In this document: piece by piece, positions 40,682-42,139 of the stretch
Layout: each line of letters begins with the position of its first letter
Position numbering within the stretch: position 1 is the stretch's first letter
Assembly: GCF_026627505.1 (NCBI RefSeq)
Contig: NZ_JAPNLK010000074.1
Location: 1 to 42,139, forward strand
Length of the DNA: 42,139 nucleotides
Direction: 5' to 3'
From: Streptomyces sp. H27-H5
Lineage (GTDB): Bacteria; Actinomycetota; Actinomycetes; Streptomycetales; Streptomycetaceae
Program-made: the position numbers and the translations under genes
Notes under the pieces: model-generated
What the model saw: the letters and a program-made list of their open reading frames with translations, nothing else
Database searches by the model: none
What the model was told of the DNA's origin: nothing

Positions 40682-40729
40682 GGGTCCTTCCCTGTCTACC
40701 GGCGCTGGGGCCGGTGCTGGATCGAAGGA

Positions 40730-40763
40730 GGCCTCGGAGTGCACCGCCGTGCACTCCGAGGCC
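40730..40763 (-). terminator. Hairpin between short chaplin and long chaplin genes
   Basis: A perfect 15-bp stem GGCCTCGGAGTGCAC / GTGCACTCCGAGGCC with a 4-nt loop lies 39 bp past the upstream short chaplin stop (minus strand) and about 50 bp before the long chaplin start. It separates the two transcripts. Confidence 0.7.
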
Positions 40764-40802
40764 ACCCCGAGGAGGTTCGCCCTTGCGGGCGCAGTCGCTT
40801 CG

Positions 40803-41036
40803 TCAGGCGTTGACGCAGGTGTTGCCGAACGCGGGGTTCAGCAGGGCGATCACGTTGACGGTGTTGCCGCAGACGTTGACCGGGACGTGCACCGGAACCT
40901 GGACGAGGTTTCCGGAGGCGACGCCGGGGGAGCCGATGGCCTGGCCCTCGGCGGCCGAGTCGGCCATGGCGGGGGAGGCGGCACCGGCGGCCATCAGCAC
41001 GCCGGCGGCCAGCACCAGTGCCTTCTTGTACGTCAT
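40803..41036 (-). CDS. Short chaplin
   Basis: 77 aa from ATG 41036 (MTYKKALVLAAGVLMAAGAA); GGAAGGA lies about 10 bp upstream. Signal cleavage is near AMA-DSA. The single chaplin domain (AIGSPGVASGNLVQVPVHVP, VNVCGNTVNVIALLNPAFGN, second Cys) is closely similar to the one at 38.7-39.0 kb, and the VNV/NTCVNA ending recalls ChpH/ChpE-type proteins. It is a rodlet-layer amyloid subunit. Confidence 0.95.
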   Translation of the reverse strand: MTYKKALVLAAGVLMAAGAASPAMADSAAEGQAIGSPGVASGNLVQVPVHVPVNVCGNTVNVIALLNPAFGNTCVNA

Positions 41037-41219
41037 TTGTTTTCGATCCTTCCCGCAGAGGCGTATCCACTGCACACATAACAACGAGCGGGTCCGGCAA
41101 AAGAAACCGGGAATTTTCCCGGGCCGTTCCGCATTTCACTCCGATGCTCGCGCGCTAAAAGTCGCGCGGGTGTGGAATTAGTCGGCGGATTTCCGCGGCT
41201 CGCGGTAATTCGAGCGGCC

Positions 41220-41284
41220 TCGGACGCGGCGAGGCCGCGTCGGACGCGGCGAGGCCGCCGCGACCCGAAGGTGCGACGGCCTCG
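41220..41284. repeat. 20-bp tandem repeat and rodlin terminator
   Basis: TCGGACGCGGCGAGGCCGC occurs at 41220-41238 and again at 41240-41258. Overlapping it, CGAGGCCG (41250-41257) pairs with CGGCCTCG (41277-41284), extended by CGC/GCG, to give a hairpin 45 bp past the second rodlin stop on the minus strand. Confidence 0.6.
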
Positions 41285-41328
41285 TTCCCCGGACCCGGCC
41301 GGGGGAATGCCCACGTACGGGGCGGCGG

Positions 41329-41739
41329 TCAGCTGCCGGCGGAGGCGTTGCCGGAGAGGACCGGGATGTTGCTGAGGATGTGCGACAGGGCCTCGTCACC
41401 CTTGGCCTGGGTGGAGTTCTCGGTGCACTGCTGGTTCTGCGGGCTGGACAGGACCGGGATGTCCTGGACGCCGACGTTGACCAGGGCCAGCACCGACTGC
41501 ACGTTGGCCTTCGCCGGCAGGGCGATGCAGGGCTTGTTGAAGGAGCCCTGGATGAGCGCCATCTGCGGGCTCATGTTGCCGTACGTGGCCTGGTTGCCGT
41601 AGATCTGCGCCGAGTTGTTGCCGTTGGCGGTGTTGATGCCGCCGTCGTTGCCGATGGCCATGGCCGACGGGGCCATCGCGGCACCGAGACCCACGACGGA
41701 GGCGGCAACCGCTGCGCCGGCCACAAACTTCTTGATCAT
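41329..41739 (-). CDS. Rodlin (second copy)
   Basis: 136 aa from ATG 41739 (MIKKFVAGAAVAASVVGLGA) behind AAGGGA. A signal peptide ends near AMA-IGN. Mature motifs are NGNNSAQIYGNQ, NMSPQMALIQGSFNKPC, VGVQDIPVLSSPQNQQC and ENSTQAKGDEALSHIL. It has the same length as the rodlin at 37.4-37.8 kb and is clearly a paralogue. In S. coelicolor rdlA and rdlB are divergent neighbours; here the pair flank the chaplin genes and point the same way. Confidence 0.93.
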   Translation of the reverse strand: MIKKFVAGAAVAASVVGLGAAMAPSAMAIGNDGGINTANGNNSAQIYGNQATYGNMSPQMALIQGSFNKPCIALPAKANVQSVLALVNVGVQDIPVLSSPQNQQCTENSTQAKGDEALSHILSNIPVLSGNASAGS

Positions 41740-42049
41740 TGTCGTCCCTTTTTTGGCAGGATTGCCCGGTACTGGAGCATGCGGATCAACGGCGCTGCCC
41801 CGGCTCGGGTTGCGTGTCTTCACTCGGATGCCGAAGTTTCGGGCGCCGCGGTTGACGTCGGGCGTTGACGTCGTCGGCGTCGCACGGGGGCGGGTGCCGT
41901 GGGTGAGGCCGTTCGTCGGGGCGTCGTCCCCGGTGCGCCGGCCCCTTCCGGACTCCGTTTTCCCTTTCGGTTCCGAGCGGTGGAGCAACCCCCATAACGA
42001 CCCGCCCACTTTTACGGCAGCTGTAGATAGCCGCTGGTGTGCTGGCTGG
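41740..42049. other. Upstream region of the second rodlin gene, ending at transposase
   Basis: 310 bp without a gene. It contains the ribosome-binding site and candidate BldN promoter for the rodlin gene, a GTTGACGTCG direct repeat (41851-41860, 41864-41873), and near its right end the probable outer end of an insertion sequence. No terminal repeat can be confirmed because the other end is outside the window. Confidence 0.5.
41786..41814 (-). promoter_or_regulatory. Candidate BldN promoter of the second rodlin gene
   Basis: On the minus strand CGCAAC (-35) and CGTTGA (-10, exact consensus) are 17 bp apart. Position relative to the ATG (47 bp) equals that of the site in front of the other rodlin gene. 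Confidence 0.5.
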
Positions 42050-42139
42050 TCATGGTGTGGTGTCGGCGTAGGTGTGCCAACGGCGGTGGCAGAGGCGGGC
42101 GCGGTGTTGATGGCGGCGGCGCCAGGTGGACCACCACAG
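42050..42139 (-). CDS. Transposase C-terminus (partial, runs off the window)
   Basis: The last 29 codons on the minus strand read LWWSTWRRRHQHRARLCHR, then RWHTYADTTP and a TGA stop. A WWSxWRRRHQxRAR ending is typical of DDE transposases of the IS701-like group in actinomycetes. The body and start lie beyond the window, so completeness and exact family cannot be judged. Confidence 0.6.
   Translation of the reverse strand: MWWSTWRRRHQHRARLCHRRWHTYADTTP

Overview
The window is high-GC actinobacterial DNA. Chaplins, rodlins, an HrdD-type sigma factor, rare TTA codons and GC-rich wobble positions point firmly to a Streptomyces chromosome.

Layout. (1) About 0.2-6.3 kb: a GPP34-family gene, a D-Ala-D-Ala carboxypeptidase with a very long disordered repeat-bearing N-terminus, a polytopic membrane protein and a small basic protein. 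A tRNA-Arg(CCT) follows. (2) About 6.9-22.8 kb: a compact PKS-NRPS cluster. It holds a LuxR-type regulator, a short leader ORF coupled to an MFS exporter, and a one-module PKS (KS-AT-ACP). Then come a 1941-aa protein with aminotransferase, luciferase-like monooxygenase, condensation, carrier and condensation domains, an M18 aminopeptidase, a stand-alone thioesterase and an A-T protein. A 54-bp inverted-repeat element forms the end of the A-T gene. (3) 22.8-26.6 kb: a secreted M6 metalloprotease and a TetR regulator with two operators, followed by a DHA2 exporter. (4) 26.6-37.3 kb: core genes, namely an extradiol dioxygenase behind a 34-bp perfect palindrome, a GNAT remnant, hrdD, a WYL regulator divergent from an MFS gene, a fructose operon (deoR-fruK-fruA), a DUF6227-type protein and a VKOR protein. 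(5) 37.4-41.8 kb: a surface-protein island with two rodlins, two short chaplins, one long sortase-type single-chaplin protein and two small secreted proteins. The window ends in the C-terminus of a transposase.

Main hypothesis. The PKS has no reductive domains, and the next protein starts with AMT-MOX. By analogy with microginin and puwainaphycin assembly lines this should make a 3-amino-2-hydroxyacyl unit, which is the zinc-binding group of bestatin, amastatin and microginin. The two condensation domains and two carrier domains would add two residues, giving a tripeptide-like aminopeptidase inhibitor. An M18 aminopeptidase is translationally coupled (ATGA) inside the operon, as expected for a resistant target copy. 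The only adenylation domain would have to serve two carriers or get help in trans. The discrete thioesterase has Cys where Ser is usual. TTA codons in the leader ORF and in the PKS suggest bldA control. The product itself is inference.
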